DNA of 27,488 nucleotides, from positions 1-27,488 of the forward strand of contig JANMZR010000131.1 in NCBI GenBank assembly GCA_031383555.1. The letters are read 5' to 3'. The position numbers and the translations under genes were made by a program. This DNA comes from JANMZR01 sp031383555. Its GTDB lineage: Bacteria; Bacteroidota; Bacteroidia; Cytophagales; Spirosomataceae. How positions within the stretch are numbered: position 1 is the stretch's first letter; each line of letters starts with the position of its first letter. Below, piece by piece: positions 1-8,199 of this stretch. Below the pieces are notes generated by a model that saw only the letters and a program-made list of their open reading frames with translations, did not search any database and was not told the DNA's origin.

Positions 1-159
1 AAATTGGTGTAATTTAAGTTTATCTTTTCCCCAATTCCATTTACCATTGTAAAAGTTGGACTAGCATAATTTGATTTTATAATAAATTCGCCATTTTTTA
101 CTTTCACCAATACTTTACTCAAGTCGCTCAAACCAAATAATGGTATAAAACATACTATA

Positions 160-360
160 CCATTTCAGTTTCAAGCACGTGAGCAAGAGTTTATACAAAT
201 GGCATGTACTGAGCTTACTTACAAAGAAATCGCTGACAAAATGTGCCTTTCACCTCGTACGGTTGATGGTTACAGAGAAAGTTTGTTTGAGAAATTGGAA
301 GTAAAAAGCAGAGTTGGTTTAGTGCTTTTTGCTATTAGAAATGGATTTGTTATTATCTGA
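160..360 (+). pseudogene. LuxR-type response regulator, C-terminal DNA-binding domain only (receiver missing)
   Basis: The frame ending at the TGA at 358-360 encodes a LuxR/FixJ-type helix-turn-helix of the kind found at the end of Bacteroidota response regulators. It reads CTELTYKEIADKMCLSPRT, then a VDGYR recognition-helix stretch, then the typical KLEVKSRVGLVLFAI ending. In an intact regulator this domain follows a receiver domain of about 120 residues. Here the frame is open only back to a stop at 67-69, with another at 10-12, and the residues before about 160 do not look like a receiver. The only in-frame ATG is at 199, inside the domain. A 53-residue HTH-only protein is possible, but a truncated remnant or a rearrangement junction is more likely. 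Its 3' end converges on menA 12 bp away. Confidence 0.6.
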
Positions 361-372
361 ACAAGTTCACTT

Positions 373-1320
373 CTACCCCACCAACAATCCCAACCCAAAC
401 AACACCGAAAAAAGCAGAGAACTCAAAGCCATCTTTTTGAGAAAGGTATCAATTTTTTGTGGTTCATCGGTGGGTTTGATGCCATTGCCAATTAGATAGA
501 GAAAAGGAACTGCCAATAAAAATACAAATTGGTAAATAGAATTGTAATTGAAAATCGAATATAAAATCGCCATAAATAGACCACCAAATATCAAAAAACG
601 ATGGTATTGTATGCCGAAACCTTTGCCAAAGCGAACGGGAATAGTTTTTTTTGAGGCGGCTTTGTCGGAATCAATATCTCTTAAATTATTGATATTGAGC
701 ACGGCTGTTGCAAAAAAGCCCGAACTAAGCGCTGGCAAAATCAGGTCGAGCGAAATGGTTTTTACTTGTAAAAAGCAGGTGCCTAAAACTCCAACAATTC
801 CGAAAAAAATCAACACAGAAACATCACCAAAACCCGCATACCCATAAGGATTTTTACCAGCAGTATAGCTAATTGCGGCAAAAATGGAAAGTAAACCCAA
901 TCCTAAAAATGCATAAAATGAACTAGAATCGGCACCTTTGAAAGCTGAATACAATAAATAAATACCTGATATAAAGGCCAATACCACCATAATTAAAATC
1001 GCCTTTCGCATTTGGTTTTTGCTTATTTGGCCAGAAGCGACTGCTCTTGTTGGGCCTTGTCTGCCAGCATGGTCGGCACCGTTTTCACTGTCACCATAGT
1101 CGTTGGCAAAGTTGGAGAGTATCTGTAACAGTATGGTAGTGAGCACAGTAAGGCCAAAAATTGACCAGTCAAATTGTCCGAAACTAGCTGCCAAAAAAGA
1201 GCCCATCAATATACTTGCTAAAGCGAGAGGAAGTGTGCGTGGGCGAGCGGCTTCAATCCACCCACCCAACCCCCGATGGGGGAGCTGTTTTTGAGTTGAA
1301 ATATTTTCAGTTGAAATCAT
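373..1320 (-). CDS. menA: 1,4-dihydroxy-2-naphthoate polyprenyltransferase (MenA)
   Basis: UbiA-superfamily integral membrane prenyltransferase of 315 residues. It attaches the isoprenoid tail to 1,4-dihydroxy-2-naphthoate to give demethylmenaquinone. The opening WIEAARPRTLPLALASILMG (residues 21-40) is typical of MenA. The first Asp-rich Mg-diphosphate motif is in NDYGD (residues 73-77), followed by GPTRAVASG. The second is in NNLRDIDSD (211-219), followed by KKTIPVRFG. About eight or nine hydrophobic segments follow. Its ATG shares the ATGA tetranucleotide with the stop of the upstream peroxidase gene, so the two are probably translationally coupled. Residues 12-20 are encoded by a copy of a GC-rich dispersed repeat, just before the conserved core, so the N-terminus is longer than the family needs. 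Assignment as MenA rather than another UbiA member is firm. Confidence 0.93.
   Translation of the reverse strand: MISTENISTQKQLPHRGLGGWIEAARPRTLPLALASILMGSFLAASFGQFDWSIFGLTVLTTILLQILSNFANDYGDSENGADHAGRQGPTRAVASGQISKNQMRKAILIMVVLAFISGIYLLYSAFKGADSSSFYAFLGLGLLSIFAAISYTAGKNPYGYAGFGDVSVLIFFGIVGVLGTCFLQVKTISLDLILPALSSGFFATAVLNINNLRDIDSDKAASKKTIPVRFGKGFGIQYHRFLIFGGLFMAILYSIFNYNSIYQFVFLLAVPFLYLIGNGIKPTDEPQKIDTFLKKMALSSLLFSVLFGLGLLVG
1261..1288 (-). repeat. Dispersed GC-rich short repeat, copy A (inside menA)
   Basis: Read on the minus strand this is CTCCCCCATCGGGGG followed by TTGGGTGGG, strikingly GC-rich for this genome. It shares the pattern C-run, ATC/CTCT, G-run, TT, G-run with copies at 12571-12594 and 16266-16290. 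This copy lies inside the 5' end of menA and encodes residues LPHRGLGG, upstream of the conserved WIEAARP start of the domain. It contributes a short C5/G5 hairpin. Confidence 0.55.
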
Positions 1321-1931
1321 TTAATAGCAGCCAAAAAATCTTTTGAATTGGGCTTTACATCTGAGTTGAAAAAGTGGGTCAACTCCCCTTTTTCATTTAC
1401 CAAATATTTGCAGAAATTCCAAGTGGGCTCTTTTTCATTCCAACCATTCTGTGCTTTATCCGTAAGCCATTGATAGATAGGTGCCTTATCGGTACCCTTA
1501 ACTGATATTTTATCCAAAATCGGGAAGGTAACGCCATAGTTTCTTTGACAAAAAGTAGCAATTTGCTCATTTGTCCCAGGCTCTTGGCCTCCAAAATTGT
1601 TAGCAGGAAAGCCTAAAACTACAAATTTGCTTTTGTTGGCTTCATAAAATTTCTCCCAATCTCCATATTGAGGGGTATAGCCACATTCGGAGGCTACATT
1701 CAATATCACAATCTTTTTCCCTTTGAATTCAGAAAGTTTAAGCTCCTTACCTTCCAAGGTTTTAAGTACAAAATCATAAATCGATTTCATTTTTTTGTTG
1801 GAAACACCTTCTGGCTTTTCCAAAACTTTGTCGGTATCTAAAGTCTTTTTCACAAGGTCTTTAATGGTATTCAAATTGGCAAATAATCCCATAGTCATGC
1901 TGATGATTAAAATTGTTAAAATAGTTTTCAT
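1317..1931 (-). CDS. Glutathione peroxidase family protein, exported
   Basis: Thioredoxin-fold peroxidase of the GPx/BsaA family, 204 residues, which reduces hydroperoxides. The catalytic triad is visible: Cys83 in NVASECGYT, Gln116 in NNFGGQEPGT and Trp171 in PTWNFCKYLV. The active residue is cysteine, not selenocysteine, so thioredoxin is the likely reductant in vivo (family knowledge). Residues 1-18 form a hydrophobic signal-like segment, and about 30 extra residues precede the GPx core, so the protein is probably exported to the periplasm. It lies 112 bp downstream of argS, and its TGA stop overlaps the menA start by 4 bp. Placing a peroxide-detoxifying enzyme with quinone synthesis fits an envelope oxidative-stress role, but that link is inferred. 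Confidence 0.92.
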   Translation of the reverse strand: MKTILTILIISMTMGLFANLNTIKDLVKKTLDTDKVLEKPEGVSNKKMKSIYDFVLKTLEGKELKLSEFKGKKIVILNVASECGYTPQYGDWEKFYEANKSKFVVLGFPANNFGGQEPGTNEQIATFCQRNYGVTFPILDKISVKGTDKAPIYQWLTDKAQNGWNEKEPTWNFCKYLVNEKGELTHFFNSDVKPNSKDFLAAIK

Positions 1932-2010
1932 TTTATTTTGTTTAAATGAGTTTGAAAGTTTGTTAGTTTGGAAGTTAAGAAATTTGGTTAATTCATCACT
2001 TTCCTTTTTT

Positions 2011-2042
2011 CTAATTTCTAAAATCTAATTTCTAACTTCTAA
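2011..2042. repeat. Short AT-rich direct repeat between argS and the peroxidase gene
   Basis: CTAATTTCTAA occurs at 2011-2021 and again at 2025-2035, with a third degenerate unit (CTTCTAA) before 2042. The repeat lies in the 112-bp spacer just downstream of the argS stop. It looks like a simple-sequence tract of slippage origin. I see no stem-loop in it and assign no function. Confidence 0.4.
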
Positions 2043-2043
2043 G

Positions 2044-3831
2044 TTACATTCTCTCGGGTACTTTTATACCTAATAAACCCATTGCGTGGCGAATTGTTTC
2101 ACCAATTACCTTAGCCAGTACTACTCTAGCTTGCTTTTTCTCCAAATTTTCTTCACCCAAAATCGATAATTCTGCATAAAATGAATTAAATAATTTAGCC
2201 AAATCATAAACAAATTGTGCAATTGTTGAGGGTGAATAATTACTTCCTGCCTCCTTTACTTTTGATGGATATTGATACAATAAATTTACCAATTCAATCT
2301 CAATTGGCAATAATTCTATGGTATTTTTTGGTAATGCTATTTCAAAATCAGACTTTTCCGCTTTTCTCAAAATCGCCTTAATACGAGCATAGGTATATTG
2401 TATAAAAGGACCTGTATTCCCCTGAAATTCAATGGATTCCGCTGGATTAAACAGCATTCTCTTTTTAGGATCAACCTTTAAAAGAAAGTATTTCAAAGCT
2501 CCTAGTCCAAGTCTTTCATACAATTCATTGGCCTCGGTTTCAGTGAACCCATCAATTTTACCCAATTCTAAGGTTTTTGCTTTGGCGGTTGCTTCCATTT
2601 CCTCAATTAATTCATCGGCATCAACCACCGTTCCTTCTCGTGACTTCATTTTGCCAGAAGGTAGGTCAACCATGCCATAACTCAAATGGTAAAGGCCATC
2701 GGCGTAAGGGCGGCCGAGTTTTTTCATGATTTTAAAAAGCACATCAAAATGATAATCTTGCTCATTACCAACCACATAGACAGATTTTTGCATCGGAAAA
2801 TCCTCATATTTTTTATCAGCCAAACCAATATCCTGGGTAATATAAACAGAAGTGCCGTCTGACCGAAGCACTAATTTTTGGTCTAGTCCTTCATCGGTAA
2901 GGTCAACCCAAACAGAGCTATCAGGTTTTTGAAAAAACACACCTGACTTTAGGCCATCTTCAACCGTTTTCTTGCCATCCAAATACATGTTGGATTCATA
3001 GTAAATTGTATCAAAATCAACCCCCATTTTCTTGAAAGTTTGGTCGAAGCCTGCATAAACCCACTCGTTCATTTTAGTCCATAAAGCCATTATTGTTGGC
3101 TCACCATTTTCCCAATCCAAAAGCATTTTCTGTGCTTTCAATATCATAGGAGCCAGCTTTTTGGCCTCCTCCTCCCCTATTCCTTTTTCAACTAAAGCTT
3201 TTATTTCTAATTTATATTCTTGGTCAAATTTCACATAATATTTACCAACTAGGTGGTCACCTTTGATTCCAGAGCTTTCGGGTGTTTCGTTATTTCCATA
3301 CAATTGATACGCCAACATTGATTTACAAATGTGAATTCCTCGATTGTTAATTATATTGGTTTTTTGAACATCATAACCGTTTGCTTTCAGAATTTCGGCC
3401 ACAGAAAAGCCCAAAAAATTATTGCGTAAATGACCCAAATGTAGCGGCTTATTGGTGTTTGGCGATGCATATTCTACCATTATTTTGATACCATTGGCTG
3501 GTGAATTACCCAATTTTTCCCCCAATTCAGCTATTCTAGCTAACTCTTCAAACCAAACTGAATTTTTTATTGAAACATTCAAAAAGCCTTGGACTATGTT
3601 GAATGAGTCAACTATATTGAGGTCTTCCAAAAGGGAATCGCCAATAGTTTTGGCAATATTCATGGGTGATTGCTTTAACTCTTTGGCCAAAGAAAAAGTT
3701 ACAAATGTAAAGTTTCCTAGAAATTCGCTTTTTGTTGGTTGAAGTAATAATATATTTGCCTCAACTTTAACCCTAAAATTGGTTAATATTGCTTTTGAAA
3801 TGCTATTTTTGATTAAAATCTCTAAATCCAT
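2044..3831 (-). CDS. argS: Arginine--tRNA ligase
   Basis: Class I aminoacyl-tRNA synthetase of 595 residues, a normal length for ArgRS. It charges tRNA-Arg with arginine in the cytoplasm. The N-terminal additional domain covers about residues 1-115. It is followed by the catalytic core with VEYASPNTNKPLHLGHLRN (class I HIGH-type motif HLGH at 131-134), the tRNA/ATP-contacting GNEQDYHFDVLF region and the KMSKS-equivalent KMKSREG at 394-400. The C-terminal anticodon-binding DALR domain contains NTGPFIQYTYARI and ends in the typical GLLGIKVPERM. It is the first gene of a minus-strand run with the peroxidase and menA, and diverges from the gene at 4017 across 185 bp that contain TTTCGAAA-type sites. 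Confidence 0.97.
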   Translation of the reverse strand: MDLEILIKNSISKAILTNFRVKVEANILLLQPTKSEFLGNFTFVTFSLAKELKQSPMNIAKTIGDSLLEDLNIVDSFNIVQGFLNVSIKNSVWFEELARIAELGEKLGNSPANGIKIMVEYASPNTNKPLHLGHLRNNFLGFSVAEILKANGYDVQKTNIINNRGIHICKSMLAYQLYGNNETPESSGIKGDHLVGKYYVKFDQEYKLEIKALVEKGIGEEEAKKLAPMILKAQKMLLDWENGEPTIMALWTKMNEWVYAGFDQTFKKMGVDFDTIYYESNMYLDGKKTVEDGLKSGVFFQKPDSSVWVDLTDEGLDQKLVLRSDGTSVYITQDIGLADKKYEDFPMQKSVYVVGNEQDYHFDVLFKIMKKLGRPYADGLYHLSYGMVDLPSGKMKSREGTVVDADELIEEMEATAKAKTLELGKIDGFTETEANELYERLGLGALKYFLLKVDPKKRMLFNPAESIEFQGNTGPFIQYTYARIKAILRKAEKSDFEIALPKNTIELLPIEIELVNLLYQYPSKVKEAGSNYSPSTIAQFVYDLAKLFNSFYAELSILGEENLEKKQARVVLAKVIGETIRHAMGLLGIKVPERM

Positions 3832-3841
3832 ATTTTTATTT

Positions 3842-3880
3842 TTATTCGAAATAATTGTTTATATATTGTTTCGAAATTAT
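3842..3880. promoter_or_regulatory. Candidate operator: paired TTCGAA palindromes between argS and the gene at 4017
   Basis: Two related sites lie 24 bp apart, close to the argS start: TTATTCGAAATAA at 3842-3854 (a slightly imperfect palindrome) and GTTTCGAAAT at 3868-3877, containing the perfect 8-bp palindrome TTTCGAAA. The same core occurs twice more, with longer arms, at 12063-12112 in another divergent intergenic region. No regulator can be named from the site. Confidence 0.35.
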
Positions 3881-4016
3881 ATCTAGTTCATATTAACTCC
3901 AGAATTTGTTTAACTATTCACAATTAATCAAATAATCCCTATTTTAAAAATTATTAAACAACAAAGTTAGCTGATTTAGTGTTTTTTATTGTAACAATTA
4001 AAAAATGTATATTTAA

Positions 4017-5510
4017 ATGTTCATCAAAAAAAATAAGTTTATTGTAATTTTTTTATTAGCAATTTCAACTAATTGCCTGAAAATATATTCACAACTAATT
4101 AAAAGTCAAAGTATTGAACTTGATATTATAGAAAACTCAACAGGGCCCGAATTCAGTATTTTTCCAATAAAAAATGGTGGATTTATTTTACAAGAACGAA
4201 TAGACCCTATTTTTGGAAAAAAACAAAATACTTGGCTTACTAAAAAGTATTCAAATGATTTGGAATTATTATGGGCAAAGGAGATTGAAATACCCTACCA
4301 ATTGAGCTTTAATGTTGAATGCATTACAAAAAATGCTTTGTTTATAAATTTTACAATAAGCAGTAGTACAAATATAAAATTGTTGCGGATTGATTTTGAA
4401 AAAGGAGATTATGACTGGATCGATGGCGATTTGATTGGTATTCAAGATATTTATGACATTAAAATAGTGGAAAATTCTGCTTTTTTCAGTGGAAAATTTC
4501 AAGGAAGAGCCGTTGTAATGGGCTTATCTTTTTTCGATAATACAGTTAAGGCATTGACAGGGCTCTACTCGAATCATACCGAAGTAATAGAAATAGATAC
4601 TGATGAAGAGAATAAACAACTCCATATTTATACAAAAAACAGGTATAAAAGTAAATGCGAACTTCAATTGCGAATTTATGACCATGACGGCTCCGCAATA
4701 TCAACAACAAATATTGAAGGTGACCCCAAAAAAATACCTTTCAATGGTCGTATGAACAATACTGGTAAAAATGAATCACTAATGATAGGCAACTATGCCC
4801 GGTATTGCGATAATTTTTCACAAGGAATTTATGTAAAAAAAATGCATGAAAATTCGGTTTCAAAAACAAAATTTATTGACTTTTCTGAGTTTAATAATTT
4901 TTTCAACTACCTAAATCCAAAGCGACAAAAAAAGTTGCAAGAAAAACTTTCGAAACGTAAAGAAGCGGGTAAAAACCTAAAATTCAACTATTCAATGTTA
5001 GTTCATAAACTATATAGTTTTAATGATCAGTTGGTGATGGTGGCTGAAATTTATTATACTGAAACTAGGTCAGCAGCAAGCCTACCTTTTTATTTGAATG
5101 GCAAAGATTTTACACCTTTTAGTTACAGATTTACCCATACAATTATTTGTGGTTTCGATAAAGAGGGCAATAAATTATGGGATAACTGCCTGCCTATGAA
5201 GTCGTTAAGTAGTCTTTATTTGAACGAACAAGTACAATTAAGCCAAGTTGATAATAAATTGATATTGGCCTACCCAGAAACTGGGAAAATAAAAACACAG
5301 GTGATTGAAGAAAACAAAACCATTCGTGAAAAGGAGATTTTTGAAGTAATTCCAAAAGAAAAATCATTTTGGAATGATGATTCGAATAGTGGGCTATCTG
5401 CTTGGTATGGGCAAAACTTCCTTTATTGGGGTATAAAATCGGCAGGAATTGAAGGGGAATTAAACCCTAAAAAAGTATTTTTTATAAATAAATTGACTTA
5501 TCAATTGTGA
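4017..5510 (+). CDS. Exported protein of unknown function
   Basis: I do not recognise a family. The 497-residue product starts with a basic, hydrophobic signal-like segment (FIKKNKFIVIFLLAIS, with possible cleavage near residue 26 after IYSQ). A Cys at residue 20 is in poor lipobox context. The mature part is rich in beta-forming, Asn/Lys/Asp-rich sequence. Phrases such as FDKEGNKLWDNCLPM and LELLWAKEIEIPYQ resemble those in beta-propeller-like exported proteins of Bacteroidota. A basic helical insert (NPKRQKKLQEKLSKRKEAGK, about residues 302-321) separates two such halves. There is no T9SS C-terminal domain. It stands alone on the plus strand and converges on the outer-membrane protein gene at 5593. 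The ATG at 4017 is the first that includes the signal segment. Confidence 0.75.
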   Translation: MFIKKNKFIVIFLLAISTNCLKIYSQLIKSQSIELDIIENSTGPEFSIFPIKNGGFILQERIDPIFGKKQNTWLTKKYSNDLELLWAKEIEIPYQLSFNVECITKNALFINFTISSSTNIKLLRIDFEKGDYDWIDGDLIGIQDIYDIKIVENSAFFSGKFQGRAVVMGLSFFDNTVKALTGLYSNHTEVIEIDTDEENKQLHIYTKNRYKSKCELQLRIYDHDGSAISTTNIEGDPKKIPFNGRMNNTGKNESLMIGNYARYCDNFSQGIYVKKMHENSVSKTKFIDFSEFNNFFNYLNPKRQKKLQEKLSKRKEAGKNLKFNYSMLVHKLYSFNDQLVMVAEIYYTETRSAASLPFYLNGKDFTPFSYRFTHTIICGFDKEGNKLWDNCLPMKSLSSLYLNEQVQLSQVDNKLILAYPETGKIKTQVIEENKTIREKEIFEVIPKEKSFWNDDSNSGLSAWYGQNFLYWGIKSAGIEGELNPKKVFFINKLTYQL

Positions 5511-5520
5511 GAAATTGTAA

Positions 5521-5542
5521 GAACACGCTTTAAGGCGTGTTC
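5521..5542. terminator. Bidirectional hairpin between convergent genes
   Basis: GAACACGC (5521-5528) and GCGTGTTC (5535-5542) form a perfect 8-bp stem around the loop TTTAAG. It lies 11 bp after the stop at 5510 and 51 bp beyond the end of the convergent gene at 5593. A T-run (TTTTTTAC) follows at about 5581. The position suits transcription termination on both strands, although no T-run directly follows the stem. It may instead be part of a dispersed repeat. Confidence 0.5.
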
Positions 5543-5578
5543 CTACAGGAGTGTTCCTACAGGAGTGTTCCTGCAAGC
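5537..5578 (+). repeat. Three tandem copies of a 14-bp unit
   Basis: The unit GTGTTCCTACAGGA occurs at 5537-5550 and 5551-5564 exactly, then as GTGTTCCTGCAAGC at 5565-5578. The first unit overlaps the right arm of the hairpin at 5521-5542, so the array seems to have grown from that arm. Each unit also contains the small TCCT...AGGA palindrome. Confidence 0.7.
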
Positions 5579-5592
5579 GCTTTTTTACAAAA

Positions 5593-7491
5593 TCACCTAA
5601 ACTTCACTTCCTCTGGAGCCGAAATGTCAAAATCTCGAAAAAGAAGTTTCTGCTCGCCACCAAATGCAATTCTAAAAGTGTCTACATTAGGAATGTTAGG
5701 ATAAATACCTAGTCGAATTTGGAAAGTATTAAAGGTAAGATTTTCATTACGAAACCTAAAACCTAAGCCAAAACCATTATAAATTGGGCCACTAAAAAAG
5801 GATTTTTCACCAAAATTGACCATACCAATATCTGCGAAAAAATAGGGTGCAATTCGAAAGCCTGCAATATTGGCACGACTAAAAAGCACAGTTTCAAAAT
5901 TAAATACCAGCTTTCTTACTCCTTTCAAAGAATCTGATCGAATACCCCTAATCCCTTCATTACTAAGATCTAACCTTTCTTCCACCGTGTTAAACCGCTT
6001 CAAACCTGCAGTATAATTAAAAGTTACAAACTGCCTTATTTTAGCAGTTTTTACATTTATTAGTTGACTAAAATAATTTCCTTCAAAACTTGCCACACCT
6101 TGTTCTGGTGAATTATTCTTCAAAAAACCACCCACGTTTATCAATGCATAAGCATACCCATTATTTTTTTTTAAATAACCTCCATGTGCTAGTTTTAGGC
6201 CAAGGTACCTCCTCATGCCCAACTCTGCGTCTTGAACACCAACCACTATTGCGCCATTATAACCAACGGGCACGTCTTCTGTGCGGCCAAAACCATAAAT
6301 AAGTACATCACGTTGGTACGAACGATTTGAAAAACCCAGACTAACCAAAAATGTACGCCTATTTTGATAAGTTTGGTTGGTATCATTTGTAAGTTTTGGC
6401 CGTTGGGTATAGGTTATTTTACGCCCTCTTGCAGCCAAAATAATCCTTGATCGCTCCTTTAACTTGTCATCTCCAAAAAACAATTTAAATGCTCTTCCCA
6501 GCCAAATATCCGATAAATTATAGTTAACGGGAAAGTAATAGGTGCTATCAATTCCCCTCGGCTTATCAAAAAGAGTAAGGTGATTGATGCTCAACTCCGC
6601 AGCACCAGCATATTTAATATTAGGTGTGAGAAAAGGCCTGAAAATTTTGATACCAGCTGACCTAATTGGCTCCATATATTGCAAATCGGCCTGTGCAGTA
6701 ATCAAACTTCTTTTGATGTAAGGTATAGTATATCTGCCAAATACCTCTGTTTTTTGTTTTTTCGCTAGGGCATCATATTGAAAACCTGTTCTAATTTGGT
6801 GAGCTTTACCCCCAAAATTATTATGGTCAAGTGTAACTCCAAAATTACGCTTGCTTGTGTATTCAATGATGGGTGTAAGTGACCAAGTATCCTGCGTAAC
6901 AATTTGGACATCAACAAAATTAGGCTTTAGTGCATCAGGCAATACATAAATCCGGGCGTCATGTAAAAAAGGTTGTTGCCGCAAAAGCCTTTCATTGTCT
7001 TGCAAAACAATGGGGTTCACTAAATCACCCACCTCAAAAAGTAAAAATGAATTCCGAATTACCCTCTCTCGGGTTGAAATATGAAGGCTGTTGGCAAATT
7101 TTTCAAAACGGGTCTTAGCGACTCTATTGGTATCATACACAGACGTTCCGAATACTTGTAATCTTCTGATATCAATGGTTCGAATTATTTTTCCTTTATA
7201 TTCATTGAATGGATTTTCTTCAATTTGGCTTATTTGGCTTTTAGTATTTGAATTATACACATCTTTAAAAAGTACTCCGTAAACCTTTTTCCCAACTTTA
7301 GTTTTACTCATTCGGGTTTTTATATTCGAGTAAAGCAGGCTGTCTCGCTTTTCAGGATCAGTTTTAGCTTTTACTCTTGATTTTCTTACTTTCTTACCCG
7401 TCGAATCGACCAATAACGTATCTTGTTGTGAAAAAGATAAACTACTACATATCAACAGATTAATAAAAGTTAATAATAAAATTTTATTCAT
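5593..7491 (-). CDS. BamA/TamA-like outer-membrane beta-barrel protein with POTRA-like domain
   Basis: A 632-residue protein with a cleavable signal peptide (about residues 1-21, ending SLSFSQ). A basic linker follows, then a POTRA-like region at about 100-205 (GKIIRTIDIRRLQVFG, then RNSFLLFEVGDLVN, NERLLRQQPFLHDARIYV and VDVQIVTQDTWSL). The rest, from about 205, alternates aromatic beta-strands as in 16-stranded Omp85 barrels, for example IAGFRIAPYFFADIG. In this superfamily the barrel inserts, assembles or exports outer-membrane proteins or lipids, and the substrate here is unknown. Only one clear POTRA is visible, fewer than the five of BamA. The extreme C-terminus (SAPEEVKFR) lacks the usual terminal aromatic residue, although LLFRDF lies shortly before it. 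It sits 57 bp after an acetyltransferase gene on the same strand. Confidence 0.82.
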   Translation of the reverse strand: MNKILLLTFINLLICSSLSFSQQDTLLVDSTGKKVRKSRVKAKTDPEKRDSLLYSNIKTRMSKTKVGKKVYGVLFKDVYNSNTKSQISQIEENPFNEYKGKIIRTIDIRRLQVFGTSVYDTNRVAKTRFEKFANSLHISTRERVIRNSFLLFEVGDLVNPIVLQDNERLLRQQPFLHDARIYVLPDALKPNFVDVQIVTQDTWSLTPIIEYTSKRNFGVTLDHNNFGGKAHQIRTGFQYDALAKKQKTEVFGRYTIPYIKRSLITAQADLQYMEPIRSAGIKIFRPFLTPNIKYAGAAELSINHLTLFDKPRGIDSTYYFPVNYNLSDIWLGRAFKLFFGDDKLKERSRIILAARGRKITYTQRPKLTNDTNQTYQNRRTFLVSLGFSNRSYQRDVLIYGFGRTEDVPVGYNGAIVVGVQDAELGMRRYLGLKLAHGGYLKKNNGYAYALINVGGFLKNNSPEQGVASFEGNYFSQLINVKTAKIRQFVTFNYTAGLKRFNTVEERLDLSNEGIRGIRSDSLKGVRKLVFNFETVLFSRANIAGFRIAPYFFADIGMVNFGEKSFFSGPIYNGFGLGFRFRNENLTFNTFQIRLGIYPNIPNVDTFRIAFGGEQKLLFRDFDISAPEEVKFR

Positions 7492-7548
7492 TTTGTCTTA
7501 AATATTTAGAAACTTTAGCTTCTTTTTTGTGGCCGAAAAAAAAATTAA

Positions 7549-8079
7549 TTATAATTTTTTACGCATCATATAATCGTTTTGCACATCACTCGCATATATA
7601 AATACATGCTCACCAAAAAATTTATAGCCATGATATTTGTAAAATTCAATGGCTGGTAAGTTTTTTTCCCAAACGCCTAACCAAAGCAAATCAAAATTTA
7701 AAGATTTAGCTAAGTTTTCAGCAAAATTTAAAAGCAACTTACCATATCCATTTCCCTTTTCAGCCATCAAAAGGTAAATTCTTTGTAATTCCATACAATT
7801 TTCCCCGGCCAATTTATTCTCTTCAATATTGTCTGTTCTAACTTTCAAATATCCAATTGCATCACCATTTTTTTCAGCTAAATAGTACGTCGAGCCAAGG
7901 TCAAGTAACTCATATTCAATGATTTCAAGCGACATGTTTTCCTGTAAATAGGCCAAAGAAAGCCCCGGCGGATTCATTTTTTCAAATGTTTCAAGTTGAG
8001 TTATCCAAGCCAACTCTTTTAAAATTTTTGCATCTTTTAATTCTGCTTTTCTAATAATTATATCGTTGCTAATAAACAT
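7549..8079 (-). CDS. GNAT family N-acetyltransferase
   Basis: A 176-residue protein with the Gcn5-related acetyltransferase pattern. An N-terminal strand (IIIRKAELKDAKILKEL) and central strands (YYLAEKNGDAIGYLKVR, then CMELQRIYLL) lead to the acetyl-CoA pyrophosphate-binding motif EKGNGYGKLLLNFAE near residues 107-121. WLGVWEKNLPAIEFYKYHGY follows and is typical of the family C-terminal half. It is cytoplasmic, with no signal or membrane segment. The acceptor cannot be predicted. It is the first of two minus-strand genes, upstream of the outer-membrane protein gene, and is divergent from maf. Confidence 0.88.
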   Translation of the reverse strand: MFISNDIIIRKAELKDAKILKELAWITQLETFEKMNPPGLSLAYLQENMSLEIIEYELLDLGSTYYLAEKNGDAIGYLKVRTDNIEENKLAGENCMELQRIYLLMAEKGNGYGKLLLNFAENLAKSLNFDLLWLGVWEKNLPAIEFYKYHGYKFFGEHVFIYASDVQNDYMMRKKL

Positions 8080-8185
8080 AAACTAAATTTGTAAAATAAT
8101 ATCCATTTCAAAATTGCGCAACAAAACAAAATGCCCAAAAAGTACTAAAAAAAATAGCAACTAAATTTTAAATGTTACAAATAAT

Positions 8186-8193
8186 TATTTTTG
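8186..8193 (+). promoter_or_regulatory. Candidate Bacteroidota -7 element for maf
   Basis: TATTTTTG matches the TAnnTTTG -7 consensus of Bacteroidota primary sigma promoters and ends 6 bp before the maf ATG at 8200. I see no good TTTG at the expected -33 distance. If used, transcription would start at or very near the start codon. Confidence 0.3.
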
Positions 8194-8199
8194 CAAATT

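Noticed and set aside
548..847. Open frame of 99 codons antisense to menA
   Set aside because: It lies inside a firmly identified gene, has no recognisable domain, and its composition follows the opposite-strand codons.
5537..5578. CRISPR-like array
   Set aside because: The 14-bp units are directly adjacent with no spacers, and no cas gene is in the window.
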